This document shows positions 43,975-53,079 of a stretch of DNA of 64,000 nt, one piece after another. The notes beneath the pieces are model-generated. The model did no database searches and had not been told where the DNA came from. It saw nothing but the letters and a program-made list of their open reading frames with translations. The stretch spans positions 1-64,000 of the forward strand of contig NZ_WBOL01000001.1 of NCBI RefSeq assembly GCF_008973715.1, written 5' to 3'. How positions within the stretch are numbered: position 1 is the first letter of the stretch; each line of letters begins with the position of its first letter. This DNA is from Nitrincola schmidtii. Lineage in GTDB: Bacteria; Pseudomonadota; Gammaproteobacteria; Pseudomonadales; Balneatricaceae. The position numbers and the translations under genes were made by a program.

Positions 43975-45378
43975 CTAATATGCATTCTTGTCAACAAACC
44001 CTTTGAAGACAGTAAGAAAGATGATTTTGATGTCTAACCAGATAGACCAACTACGAATATATTCCAGATCATAGCGTATACGTCCTTCCATTTTATCCAG
44101 GGTATCCGTTTCACCCCGAAAACCATTGATTTGTGCTAAACCCGTAATACCCGGTTTAACTTTATGACGCAACATATAGCCATGAATTTGACCACGGTAA
44201 AATTCGTTATGTGAAACAGCATGAGGTCTAGGCCCAACTATTGACATACTTCCACCAATCACATTTAAGAATTGTGGCAGTTCATCCAATGATGTGCGAC
44301 GAATAAAAGCGCCGAAGCGAGTGATGCGCGCATCATTTTTGGTTGCTTGCTTAACTTCGCCATCACCTGGATCCATAACGGTCATAGAGCGGAATTTAAG
44401 GACATTGATTTCTTGTCCATTCACACCATAGCGCTTTTGTTTGAAGAAAACAGGCCCAGGAGAGCTTAACTTCACCCCTATAGCAATGGCTATCATTGGA
44501 ATTGCTATTAATAGCAATATCATACTGCCAAATATTAAATCGACAGCTCGCTTACCCATACTATTAATGCCGATATGGGGGGATTCAAAAATACTAATGG
44601 CCGGCATTCCGTTTAAATCCACCCATCGTGCACTGAGTAGATCAAAACTAAATACGTCTAACATCATGTGAACAGATACCGTCGTGTCAGCTAGTTCATC
44701 AAGTAGGTTTTTGATACGCTTTTCTGCACGCAAAGGAAGCGCAATAAAAATAACTTCAACCTCTCCTGCTTTCGCACGCTCAACAAGGTCACGATGGCCA
44801 CCTTCTACCGATTGCAGTTCTCGACGCCCTGCTTCAAAGTTACGATCATCAAAGTAACCAAGAAAGCGGTATCCCGACCAAGGCATTTGATCCAGCTTTT
44901 CGTGGACTTGAAGACCTAATTCTGTTGCACCATAGATAGCCACAGATCGCGTGTTATGACCGGTAGCACGCACACCGCTTAACGCCAAGCGAAGGATGGC
45001 ATGCCAACAAATTAACTCGATGGGCGTTAGTAGGAACCAGTAGAGCAGAAGCTCACGATTGTAAAGGTCGGTAGGCTTGAACAAAAAGTCGATTAGAACA
45101 AATATAAAAATAACCGCGATCCAGTTACTCATCACGGAGGTTATCTCTGCCCTAATCCCAACACCTCGCCAAGAGCGGTAGGTTAGACTCATTTCAGAAA
45201 TGAAGTTAAAGATAACTATAGAGGTCAGCGCCATAACATAGTAAGTTGGCAACCACTCCAACCCCATCAACTCTATTAGACACCACAAAGTAATGACGAT
45301 TATTGCTGCATCAGCCAGTCTAGCCAGAGCACTCAACTTTGACTCATGAGGTTTAATCCTTAACTTGCCCACAGCCAT
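43975..45378 (-). CDS. Undecaprenyl-phosphate sugar phosphotransferase (WcaJ-like), initiates EPS synthesis
   Basis: A polyprenyl-phosphate hexose-1-phosphate transferase that starts the lipid-linked repeat unit. Four N-terminal helices (about 18-125) and a CoA-binding-like segment (SVAIYGATELG) are followed by the catalytic domain from about 265: KRAVDLIFGSMILLLI helix, LSSPGPVFFKQKRYGVNG, VLKFRSM, TRFGAFIRRTSLDELPQFLNVI with the Asp-Glu catalytic pair, GSMSIVGPRPHA, and KPGITGLAQINGFRGET. Length 467 is usual. It is the first gene of the leftward polysaccharide run and divergent from the large regulator, with a shared 444-base control region. Confidence 0.93.
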   Translation of the reverse strand: MAVGKLRIKPHESKLSALARLADAAIIVITLWCLIELMGLEWLPTYYVMALTSIVIFNFISEMSLTYRSWRGVGIRAEITSVMSNWIAVIFIFVLIDFLFKPTDLYNRELLLYWFLLTPIELICWHAILRLALSGVRATGHNTRSVAIYGATELGLQVHEKLDQMPWSGYRFLGYFDDRNFEAGRRELQSVEGGHRDLVERAKAGEVEVIFIALPLRAEKRIKNLLDELADTTVSVHMMLDVFSFDLLSARWVDLNGMPAISIFESPHIGINSMGKRAVDLIFGSMILLLIAIPMIAIAIGVKLSSPGPVFFKQKRYGVNGQEINVLKFRSMTVMDPGDGEVKQATKNDARITRFGAFIRRTSLDELPQFLNVIGGSMSIVGPRPHAVSHNEFYRGQIHGYMLRHKVKPGITGLAQINGFRGETDTLDKMEGRIRYDLEYIRSWSIWLDIKIIFLTVFKGFVDKNAY

Positions 45379-45447
45379 CTTCCTGTCGTTAACCTTTTAA
45401 CTGGATACATTAACCAAATTACTTTTAACAAACGCTTGTATGAAATG

Positions 45448-45467
45448 AATTCTATCAGAATAGAATT
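45448..45467. promoter_or_regulatory. Inverted repeat AATTCTAT-N4-ATAGAATT upstream of the EPS operon
   Basis: Perfect 8-bp arms and a CAGA spacer, about 70-90 bases before the first EPS gene. Its position suits an operator at the EPS promoter. Confidence 0.4.
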
Positions 45468-45701
45468 AAAGATACCCTATCTTAACGGGCTAGAGCTAAT
45501 TTTTTTCAATAGAACTTTGATGCATCTTGCAAACTCAGTGATTTTTGACTTTTTTGGCTAAGAGTGAGGTATCCATGACATTTTCCCTAACTACTTATTG
45601 TGATTACGCACCGGAACCATTGACTGATTCGACAGGATTCATGCTTACACAAATCAGTCCAAGGATCGAAATGCCTCCTTTGTAACGAAGTACATCATGT
45701 C

Positions 45702-45730
45702 TTTTCAACGTTTTTTCAACGTCTTTTCAA
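45702..45730. promoter_or_regulatory. Triple heptamer array TTTTCAA with exact 11-bp spacing (candidate SARP operator)
   Basis: TTTTCAA begins at 45702, 45713 and 45724, separated by the four-base spacers CGTT and CGTC. Heptamers repeated every 11 bp (one helical turn) are the known operator layout of SARP-family, OmpR-like activators, and the gene 92 bases downstream encodes a protein of that general type. The link between the two is inferred. Confidence 0.55.
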
Positions 45731-45822
45731 AAAAAAATTTCAAAACGTTCAGATTCTCAGGATATGTAACTATGATGAGTTAGTTCATTGAGGTTACACA
45801 GAAAACGGTTGGGAGTGAGTGT

Positions 45823-48800
45823 TTGAATACGAAAGTGAGTTGGATTTATCTACTCGATAAACCAATGATTGAAGACAATGCGATTAAGATACCCATACAG
45901 CTTCGCTATCGAAAGGCGTTAGGCCTGTTGGGTTTTTTGACTGCGGAACGGAATCGTAATCACTCGCGTGCCTTTATTGCTAGCTTATTCTGGCCTGATT
46001 TAAATGAACAGTCAGCACGGGTTAACCTGCGTCAGGTCTTGTCAATTTTAACCAAATTATTTGAGGGTCATCCGTTTAGTGATGCGCTGATCGTTGATCG
46101 TCACCACATCACTTTTCAGAACAACCCCCTGCTAAATCTAGATATTGCACATCTGGAAACCATACAAAATTGCGCAATGTCGGAGATCAACAACAGACAA
46201 GAGTTTATTGACACTAGTTTGTTGACTGGCGAGTTCATGTCGGGTTATTCGCTACCGGATTGTGATGAGTTTGAGGACTGGCTGGCTGATAAGCGTGCTT
46301 ATTATCGATGTTGCCAAACTCGACTACTCAATACGTTAATCATGCAAGCACAGGCCGATCGCCAATCGAGCTTAGTGATTAACTATGCTCAAATGATACA
46401 GCAACTAAACCCTGATAATGAGTCGTTACTGCGTGACGCGATGTTGTTATGTTCAGAGAATGGACAAGCACGCATGGCGCTGAGAATGTTTGAGAATTTT
46501 ACTCAACGCATTCAGCGTGAGATGGGTGTTTTACCTGATATGCAGTCCCAGTTGCTTTACAACCGACTGAATCATGAGTTGATAGAACAGCCTGATCGCT
46601 CTTCCCAACCAGAACAGTTTCCTGCTATCGAGAAGATTTCCCCGGTTGTTGTTGTGCATTTGCAATGGCGATGCCACTTAACTGATCCTGAGGCGTCAGC
46701 GCAAACATTATTTGATGCCGGTCTCTATGCTCGAAAATTATTGTGTGGCGAGATTGGCGCCTATAAATTAACCAGTACTGGACGTGGTGCTTTTTTCTAT
46801 TTTGGCTGGCCTGTAGCCCTTGAAGATAATGCCTGGATTGCGGTTCGAGGTGCTATACGCTTAATGCATTATGCTCGCAATCATGCAGACATAGATTTGC
46901 GGGTTGGTATCCACTGCGGCATACTTTTTTCATCTATCGGTGACTCATTGCCCGATCTTTTGGGTGATGTTACCGAAGAATCGATGTTACTGTGCCAAAG
47001 CGCTACGGATGGTCAAATCTTACTTAGCGAACCCTGCTATCGCCTATTGAACCGAAAAATAAAGGCACGAAAAGTTACCGAACGCCGCCGTCGTAATGAT
47101 GGCAGCCTGTTGGGTACTTATTTGCTGGTTGATGAACCCACCTGGTTGGTAGAATCTGACCTCCTTCCACTTCCTGAACAAGCACCCTTGTCAAGCAGAC
47201 TAGACGAATTACGTGATCAGGTTAAACGTTTGCAATCACCTTTGTGTGTTAGCTTAACTAGCCCGGCTGGATCGGGTAAAACGCTAATGATCACCCAATG
47301 GCTTAAAAAACAACGACAGCATGGTGATCGAGTATTCAAATTGCGTTGTTACCCAGATCGTCGGCAACAACCTCTGTTCCCGCTGATTAGCTGCATTAGA
47401 CAGTTACTCGGGTTTCAGGCTGATGAGGCCGTCAAAGCTGACACATTAAAAGAACGTTTACTTCGACACGGTTGGGATAAACTGGCAGATCAACCCATTC
47501 TTATTGATTTGCTAACCAATGAGGTAAAGCCTTCTGAACAAATGATTCAACAGGCTAGTGTCGCAATCATGCAAATGCTTCAACAGACTAATAACTTTTA
47601 CCTATTAATTTGGATTGAAGATGCACAATGGATTGATTCGGCAACCCTAGCCTTAATTGACAAGATTTCAGATTTAACATCTTGCACTCTTTTTCTACTG
47701 GCGAGTGCCCGTCATTTGCCAGAAGATGCCGCTGATATACCCTGGCTAAGATTAGACCTGCCAAAGCTGAGTGAGGATTCCGCGAGTCGCTTATTAAAGT
47801 TCTTTTCGCGAAACAATCAAACTTGGCGCTCACCCGATGAAACGGCTTTTCTTCTAAAAATGACCGATCATAATCCCTATTTATTAAAAGCGGTGTCAGG
47901 CATCACGGCAGACTATTCTATTCCACCTGAGATTCTGCATTATTTTAGTTACCCTATTGATCAATTGGGCGAGTGGCGAGACAGTGCACTGCAGTTAGCC
48001 TTGCAGTGGCCTGACATACAATCTGGCAAGCAAGCGTTTATCAGTCAGATGTCGAATCTATTCACACCTGCAGACACATTAAATCAGCTAGTCGATGCCA
48101 AACTATTAGTATCTAAGAGTAAAAAACAGATTTCGTTTGCACCGCCGATATTAGAACGGGTTTTGGCTTCGTTGAACCCGCCGAGTCGGCAACGATTCGT
48201 GCACAAGACCTTGGCAATACAGCTACAACAGAAACAGCCAAGTAAAGATATTAAAGATCACAAGGAGCGCCTGGCTTATCACTGGAAAGCAGCAGGTGAA
48301 TTGAACAAAGCTGCCGACCTTTACCTGCACTGTGGTCAAGCTAAATTGCAGCAACGTCGCTATCTTGAAGGCACGCAATGTTTGGGTGAGGCTTTTAAAC
48401 TAGGCAGTTCAGTAGAGTATTCGCTGAAAACACGAATTACATTGCTGAATGATTTAGCTCAATGCCGAATTATGGCCTTTGGTTATGGTGATCAACAGGC
48501 ATACAAAGCTGCTTCGGAAGCCTTACAACTGGCCAAACAAGTCGCTGATGAAAGCGCTTGTTTTCGGGCGCTGTATCTATTGTTTCTGGGTACGGGATCG
48601 GTTGACTCTGAACGCTCACGCTTTCAAACGGCCAATTTACTGTATGGCCACGCAAAGACACCCGCTCAGCTAACTCTGGCTCACTGGGCGCTGGCAAATA
48701 GCTACTTTTGGTTAGGACAGTTCAAACCCAGCCGAGAACATGCTGAACAATCACTGATGCTGAGCGAGCAGCTTGATCCCATCGAGTTGTATCACTACAG

Positions 48801-49323
48801 TCATGAGAGCCCTGTCGTGTTATCGATGGGATTTTTGTGTTGGAGTTGGTGTTTTGATGGTCAACCGAAACACGCTGTCAGCTATTGTGATCAATTACTG
48901 GCCTTACCTGCTGAGACACTTACAACGACAAGCCATTGTTTTCAGTTGTTCTTTGCTGCAACAACCTTAGCGGCGTGTAATGAACCGGATCGTGCATTGG
49001 AAACAGCACAGGCATGTCATCAAATTGCAAACAGTTTACAGCATCATTTGTGGCTCTGTGCATCTGAACTGCTGATTTTAAGCTTAACGGTATCGCCCAG
49101 CACCCCAGCAAATTGTGAGCAAATTGACTGGCTAATCAATGGCATAGATAATGCCTATGCCGATGGATTGCCAATGGCGGTATTAATGGGTGCTCAGGCA
49201 TTGATCAACTCAGATCACAGACACGCTGCGAGCGTTTTATTGGAACGCACGTTGGATACCATAGCTGATCGAGAGCATGATCTATTACTTAATATTTTAC
49301 ATCAGCTATTTAACAGTCTATAA
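45823..49323 (+). CDS. SARP/BTAD-type regulator with cyclase-like and AAA ATPase domains and TPR-like C-terminus
   Basis: An 1166-residue cytoplasmic regulator. The order seen is: OmpR/SARP-like winged helix (about 5-95, RYRKALGLLGFLTAERN... and ARVNLRQVLSILTKLF); bacterial transcriptional activator domain (about 100-255, FEDWLADKRAYYRCCQTRLL, ALRMFENFTQRIQREMGVLPD); a degenerate class III nucleotide-cyclase-like domain (about 270-445, AFFYFGWPVALEDNAWIAV, LRVGIHCGILFSSIGD, DGQILLSE) without the usual first metal-binding Asp; an ATPase with Walker A SPAGSGKTLM (about 480-489) and Walker B LLIWIEDAQWID (about 592-603); and helical TPR-like repeats to the end. TTG 45823 follows GGGAGTG at good spacing. 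Divergent from the EPS operon, it is probably its activator, responding to a nucleotide or protein signal. Confidence 0.8.
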   Translation: MNTKVSWIYLLDKPMIEDNAIKIPIQLRYRKALGLLGFLTAERNRNHSRAFIASLFWPDLNEQSARVNLRQVLSILTKLFEGHPFSDALIVDRHHITFQNNPLLNLDIAHLETIQNCAMSEINNRQEFIDTSLLTGEFMSGYSLPDCDEFEDWLADKRAYYRCCQTRLLNTLIMQAQADRQSSLVINYAQMIQQLNPDNESLLRDAMLLCSENGQARMALRMFENFTQRIQREMGVLPDMQSQLLYNRLNHELIEQPDRSSQPEQFPAIEKISPVVVVHLQWRCHLTDPEASAQTLFDAGLYARKLLCGEIGAYKLTSTGRGAFFYFGWPVALEDNAWIAVRGAIRLMHYARNHADIDLRVGIHCGILFSSIGDSLPDLLGDVTEESMLLCQSATDGQILLSEPCYRLLNRKIKARKVTERRRRNDGSLLGTYLLVDEPTWLVESDLLPLPEQAPLSSRLDELRDQVKRLQSPLCVSLTSPAGSGKTLMITQWLKKQRQHGDRVFKLRCYPDRRQQPLFPLISCIRQLLGFQADEAVKADTLKERLLRHGWDKLADQPILIDLLTNEVKPSEQMIQQASVAIMQMLQQTNNFYLLIWIEDAQWIDSATLALIDKISDLTSCTLFLLASARHLPEDAADIPWLRLDLPKLSEDSASRLLKFFSRNNQTWRSPDETAFLLKMTDHNPYLLKAVSGITADYSIPPEILHYFSYPIDQLGEWRDSALQLALQWPDIQSGKQAFISQMSNLFTPADTLNQLVDAKLLVSKSKKQISFAPPILERVLASLNPPSRQRFVHKTLAIQLQQKQPSKDIKDHKERLAYHWKAAGELNKAADLYLHCGQAKLQQRRYLEGTQCLGEAFKLGSSVEYSLKTRITLLNDLAQCRIMAFGYGDQQAYKAASEALQLAKQVADESACFRALYLLFLGTGSVDSERSRFQTANLLYGHAKTPAQLTLAHWALANSYFWLGQFKPSREHAEQSLMLSEQLDPIELYHYSHESPVVLSMGFLCWSWCFDGQPKHAVSYCDQLLALPAETLTTTSHCFQLFFAATTLAACNEPDRALETAQACHQIANSLQHHLWLCASELLILSLTVSPSTPANCEQIDWLINGIDNAYADGLPMAVLMGAQALINSDHRHAASVLLERTLDTIADREHDLLLNILHQLFNSL

Positions 49324-49446
49324 GTTATGTTAATGGAGTAGGAACAGTACAAATATTACTTGCTTACCATTTGCTTACGCTATGCTGCTACTATATAAAT
49401 AATAAAAACATTTACGCTTTATTTATGGGTGAAAGGAATGAAGAAA

Positions 49447-50859
49447 ATGAACGTAAAACGCAAAATTTTAGCCACTTTTTTTGTGGGCAGCTGTCTGATT
49501 TACTCCAATGCTCACTCACAAATGTCGTCTGTCACCATTGCAGATGTTGCGCGTCAAGCAATAGAAACTAACCCAGAAGTCCAGGCTAGCTGGCATGCGT
49601 TTTTAGCCTCTAATCACGATATAGGTTTTGCTCGAGGTGGTTACAAGCCCATCGTCGACTTTACGGCCAGTTATGGTCATAACTATCGTGATTGGGAGAA
49701 TAACAGCGATACTAAACGAAACTTCTCTGGCGCTGCCGCTGAGATTTCGTTAACACAGATGTTATACGATGGATTCAGAACTCGTAGCGAAGTAACGCGT
49801 TTCGAAAGTGCTCAACTAGTTCGTTATTTTGAACTTCTTGATGATGTTGAAAATATCGCTCTACAAGCCATGAATGCGTATGAAGATGTTATGCGTTTTC
49901 GTGAACTGGTTCGATTGGCTGAAGAAAACTTAGAAGAACATATCTCTGTTTTCAACACCATTGAAGAGAGTGCACGTGCGGGTGTTGCTCGTCGAGCGGA
50001 TTTAGAACAGATTTCTGGTCGTTTATCGTTGGCTGAATCTAACCTTGTGACTGAAATGTCTAACTTGCACGATGTCAGCGCGCGTTATTTACGTCTGGTC
50101 GGTGATTTACCACCTGCTGATATGCAACCTGTCAGCTTGGATGATAGCAATATCCCTGCAGATGTGCGTGAAGCCTTGCGCTTGGCATATCAAGGCAACC
50201 CTGCATTCCATGCTGCTATCCGTAATATTCATGCACAAGAAGCACAGGTTGAAACTAGCCGTTCTGAGTTCCGTCCTCGCTTGAACTTGACTGCTCGCTA
50301 TGGCACACAAAGCTTTGATGATCGAGGCTTTAGCAATCGTCGTGATGACGCTCGAGTTGCTTTAGAGTTTCGTTACAACATCTTTAATGGTGGGCGTGAT
50401 GAGGCATCCTTGCAGCGTGCTTACGAAGAAGTGAATATTGCGAAGAGTCAGCGTGATAAAGCCTGTGTTGACTTACGCCAAACCCTTCAAATCGCCATCA
50501 ACGATGTACGTAAACTGGATGAGCAGCTTCCTGCTTTAAACCAGCACCGCATTTCATCTGATCGCGTCCGGACTGCATACAAGGATCAGTTCGATATCGG
50601 ACAACGTACGTTACTTGATGTCTTGGACTCAGAAAACGAGTACTTTCAAGCTAGCCGTGCGTTTACCAATGCATTCTACGATCGCAGTATCGCATCTGGC
50701 CGCACCTTAACGTTAATGGGTGAATTGTTACCTGCTCTTGATATCGTTCGAGAAGGCTTACCAACATTGGCTGATTTAGGTGCTGAAACCTTTACCGTTG
50801 ATCCTGATAGCGCGTGTCCTGACCTAGATGTGAGTCAGCATATCTTGAGCAATCGATAA
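49447..50859 (+). CDS. TolC-family outer-membrane secretion channel (LapE-like)
   Basis: Outer-membrane exit duct of a type I secretion system. After the signal peptide (MNVKRKILATFFVGSCLIYSNAHSQ) come the two half-repeats of the TolC fold: VTIADVARQAIETNPEVQASW, then AALRLAY-like REALRLAYQGNPAFHAAIRN; the helical barrel positions DIGQRTLLDVLDSENEYFQA are typical of the family's C-terminal half. About 470 residues. The start is uncertain: ATG 49447 has AAAGGA nine bases upstream, while ATG 49438 and GTG 49429 are also in frame. The LapB and LapC genes follow, and LapD and LapG genes lie beyond. Confidence 0.88.
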   Translation: MNVKRKILATFFVGSCLIYSNAHSQMSSVTIADVARQAIETNPEVQASWHAFLASNHDIGFARGGYKPIVDFTASYGHNYRDWENNSDTKRNFSGAAAEISLTQMLYDGFRTRSEVTRFESAQLVRYFELLDDVENIALQAMNAYEDVMRFRELVRLAEENLEEHISVFNTIEESARAGVARRADLEQISGRLSLAESNLVTEMSNLHDVSARYLRLVGDLPPADMQPVSLDDSNIPADVREALRLAYQGNPAFHAAIRNIHAQEAQVETSRSEFRPRLNLTARYGTQSFDDRGFSNRRDDARVALEFRYNIFNGGRDEASLQRAYEEVNIAKSQRDKACVDLRQTLQIAINDVRKLDEQLPALNQHRISSDRVRTAYKDQFDIGQRTLLDVLDSENEYFQASRAFTNAFYDRSIASGRTLTLMGELLPALDIVREGLPTLADLGAETFTVDPDSACPDLDVSQHILSNR

Positions 50860-50887
50860 GCGTTAATAAAGCACAGCTTTACCCAGT

Positions 50888-50914
50888 GGACCCTTGCTTA
50901 GCTCGGGTCCTATT
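50888..50914 (+). terminator. Hairpin between the TolC-like and LapB genes
   Basis: GGACCC TTGCTTAGCTC GGGTCC followed by TATTT. A short stem with a weak T-run, likely a partial terminator that lowers expression of the transporter genes. Confidence 0.5.
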
Positions 50915-50943
50915 TGCTTTAAATATGGTTGATGGAATTCAAT

Positions 50944-53079
50944 ATGTCAGAATTTCACCACCCCTCTGGGGGTGCGCTTTTAGGTTGTCTGTTAATACTC
51001 TCGCGTTTTCATGAAATGCCTATTTCTGCTGAAACCGCAGTCTCAGGCTTGCCTCTTGTTGAAGGCAATCTAACACCTTCTATTTTTGGTCGTGCAGCGA
51101 AACGCGCTGGTTTAGCAAGTAGAATTTCATCCACTCGACTTAACCAACTCAATGAAAATCTTTTTCCCGCTATCCTGATTCTCAAAGAAGACAAAGCCTG
51201 TGTCCTGAACAGTATCAATAGCGAAAAAAACACCGCAGAAATCATTTACCCTGAGTTAAGTGACACGGTAGTTACCGTTTCGCTACAGGAGTTGAATAAC
51301 CAATATTCAGGAAGTGTTATTTACGCACGTCCTCAATTTCGCTTCGACAACCGTGCGTCTGAAATCAATAAGGTAAAAGATCGACACTGGTTTTGGGGAG
51401 TTATCGGCGAAAACCGCCGACTTTACCGTGACATTATTATCGCCGCCGTCATGATTAACCTGTTTGCGGTTGCGATGCCCTTGTTCGTCATGAACGTATA
51501 CGATCGCGTTGTACCTAACCATGCCACGGATACCCTGTGGGTTCTGTCAGCCGGAATTTTTACGGTATTAACTGCCGATCTTGTGCTGCGTATGATGCGG
51601 AGCTGGTTTGTTGATTTAGGGGCTAGCCGAGCTGATGTCAAACTGTCGGCGTCTATCATGGAACGAATTCTGGGTATGCAGATGGCCAATCGACCCGCTT
51701 CAGCAGGGTCGTTTGCGGCGAATGTTCAATCATTTGAATCTATTCGTAGTTTTATGGGCTCCTTGACCATTGTCGCGTTAGTGGATCTTCCATTTGTGCT
51801 GCTTTTCATGGGAATTATAGCGATTATTGGCTGGCCGTTAGTATTGCCTATTGTTGTTGGTGCAATACTGGTCTTGATCTATGCATTGAGTGCACAGTCG
51901 AAGATGCATCAGCTTTCAGAAACGTCCATGCGTGCTGGTGCCATGCGTAACTCAACATTGATTGAGAGCTTATCGAACCTTGAAACGGTGAAAAGTTTTG
52001 GTGCTGAAAGCCGTATTCAAAATATCTGGGAAAAAACCACCATCTTTTTGACTCGTACCAGTGCTCAAATGCGCTTATTGTCAGCATCCATCAGTAATGG
52101 TGCGCAATGGACACAACATACCGTTGCGGTTTCTATCATTATTATCGGTGTTTACATGATTGTTGAGGGCAACTTATCTCAAGGTGGTTTAATTGCTGCT
52201 TATCTTCTGTCTTCACGTGCTATGGCACCGATTAGTCAAGCCGCTGGGTTGTTAGCACAATATCATCATGCGTCTACTGCCATGCAATCGTTGAATGAGT
52301 TGATGGATCGACCGGTTGAACGCCCAGAAGGCAAGAGTTGGACCAGTCGTCCAACGATTCAGGGTGATATTGAGTTTAAACACGTTAACTTCCGTTATCC
52401 CGATGATGAACGTCTAGCGATTAACGATATGTCTTTCAAGATTAAGTCTGGAGAACATGTTGCCATTTTAGGTAAAAATGGGTCCGGTAAAACGACGTTA
52501 GAAAAGCTAATACTTGGACTTTATGCTCCTGAAAGTGGCTCTGTATTGGTTGATGGTGTTGATCTGCGCCAAATAGATCCTGCCGAGCTACGCCATCAAG
52601 TGGGTTATGTTCCTCAAGATATTTCAATGTTCTTTGGTACCTTGAAAGAAAATATTGTTATCGGCTGCCCTCAGGCGGAAGATCATCAGATACTGAAAGC
52701 GGCCAATCTCAGTGGACTAGCCCCTTTTATTAACGCTCACCCTGCTGGCTTTGATATGCAGGTTGGAGAACGTGGACAACTCCTCTCAGGTGGACAGCGT
52801 CAGTCGATTGCCATTGCGCGAGCATTGATTAATGACCCTCCTATCCTTTTGATGGATGAGCCTACGGGATCACTGGATCATTCCAGTGAGGAACAGTTCA
52901 AGCATAACTTGTCACGATTTAGTAAAGGCAAAACCCTTTTAGTGATTACCCACCGCAGTTCGCTGCTCACTTTGGTTGATCGAATTATCGTCATAGATGG
53001 CGGTAGAATTGTGGCAGATGGTCCAAAAGCAAATGTGATGGAAGCACTTAGACAAGGTCGTATTGGGAGTGCTAGCTAA
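50944..53079 (+). CDS. lapB: Type I secretion ABC transporter LapB
   Basis: Inner-membrane permease-ATPase that energises export of a large adhesin. The N-terminal C39-like domain (about 1-125) has HPSGGALLGCLLILSRF but no clear Cys-His peptidase pair, as usual for LapB-type transporters. Six membrane helices follow (about 160-420, VMINLFAVAMPLFVMNVYDRVVP). The ATPase shows Walker A LGKNGSGKTTLEKL, Q-loop YVPQDISMF, signature LLSGGQRQSIAIARAL, Walker B PILLMDEPTGSLD and switch His ITHRSS. ATG 50944 has a GGA seven bases before it; ATG 50932 is possible. The stop overlaps the start of lapC (TAATG). Confidence 0.9.
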   Translation: MSEFHHPSGGALLGCLLILSRFHEMPISAETAVSGLPLVEGNLTPSIFGRAAKRAGLASRISSTRLNQLNENLFPAILILKEDKACVLNSINSEKNTAEIIYPELSDTVVTVSLQELNNQYSGSVIYARPQFRFDNRASEINKVKDRHWFWGVIGENRRLYRDIIIAAVMINLFAVAMPLFVMNVYDRVVPNHATDTLWVLSAGIFTVLTADLVLRMMRSWFVDLGASRADVKLSASIMERILGMQMANRPASAGSFAANVQSFESIRSFMGSLTIVALVDLPFVLLFMGIIAIIGWPLVLPIVVGAILVLIYALSAQSKMHQLSETSMRAGAMRNSTLIESLSNLETVKSFGAESRIQNIWEKTTIFLTRTSAQMRLLSASISNGAQWTQHTVAVSIIIIGVYMIVEGNLSQGGLIAAYLLSSRAMAPISQAAGLLAQYHHASTAMQSLNELMDRPVERPEGKSWTSRPTIQGDIEFKHVNFRYPDDERLAINDMSFKIKSGEHVAILGKNGSGKTTLEKLILGLYAPESGSVLVDGVDLRQIDPAELRHQVGYVPQDISMFFGTLKENIVIGCPQAEDHQILKAANLSGLAPFINAHPAGFDMQVGERGQLLSGGQRQSIAIARALINDPPILLMDEPTGSLDHSSEEQFKHNLSRFSKGKTLLVITHRSSLLTLVDRIIVIDGGRIVADGPKANVMEALRQGRIGSAS

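Larger units (their letters stand above)
45379..45822. other. Control region between the EPS operon and the SARP-type regulator
   Basis: 444 bases without a gene. It holds the 8-bp inverted repeat at 45448-45467 and the triple TTTTCAA array at 45702-45730 listed separately, and a TATGAT that could be a -10 box for the regulator at 45771-45776 with a poor -35. The promoters of both divergent units must lie here. Confidence 0.7.

Noticed and set aside
45379-45822. Possible c-di-GMP riboswitch or small RNA in the EPS control region
   Set aside because: No conserved riboswitch core or strong paired structure was visible; the region is explained better by repeats and operators.
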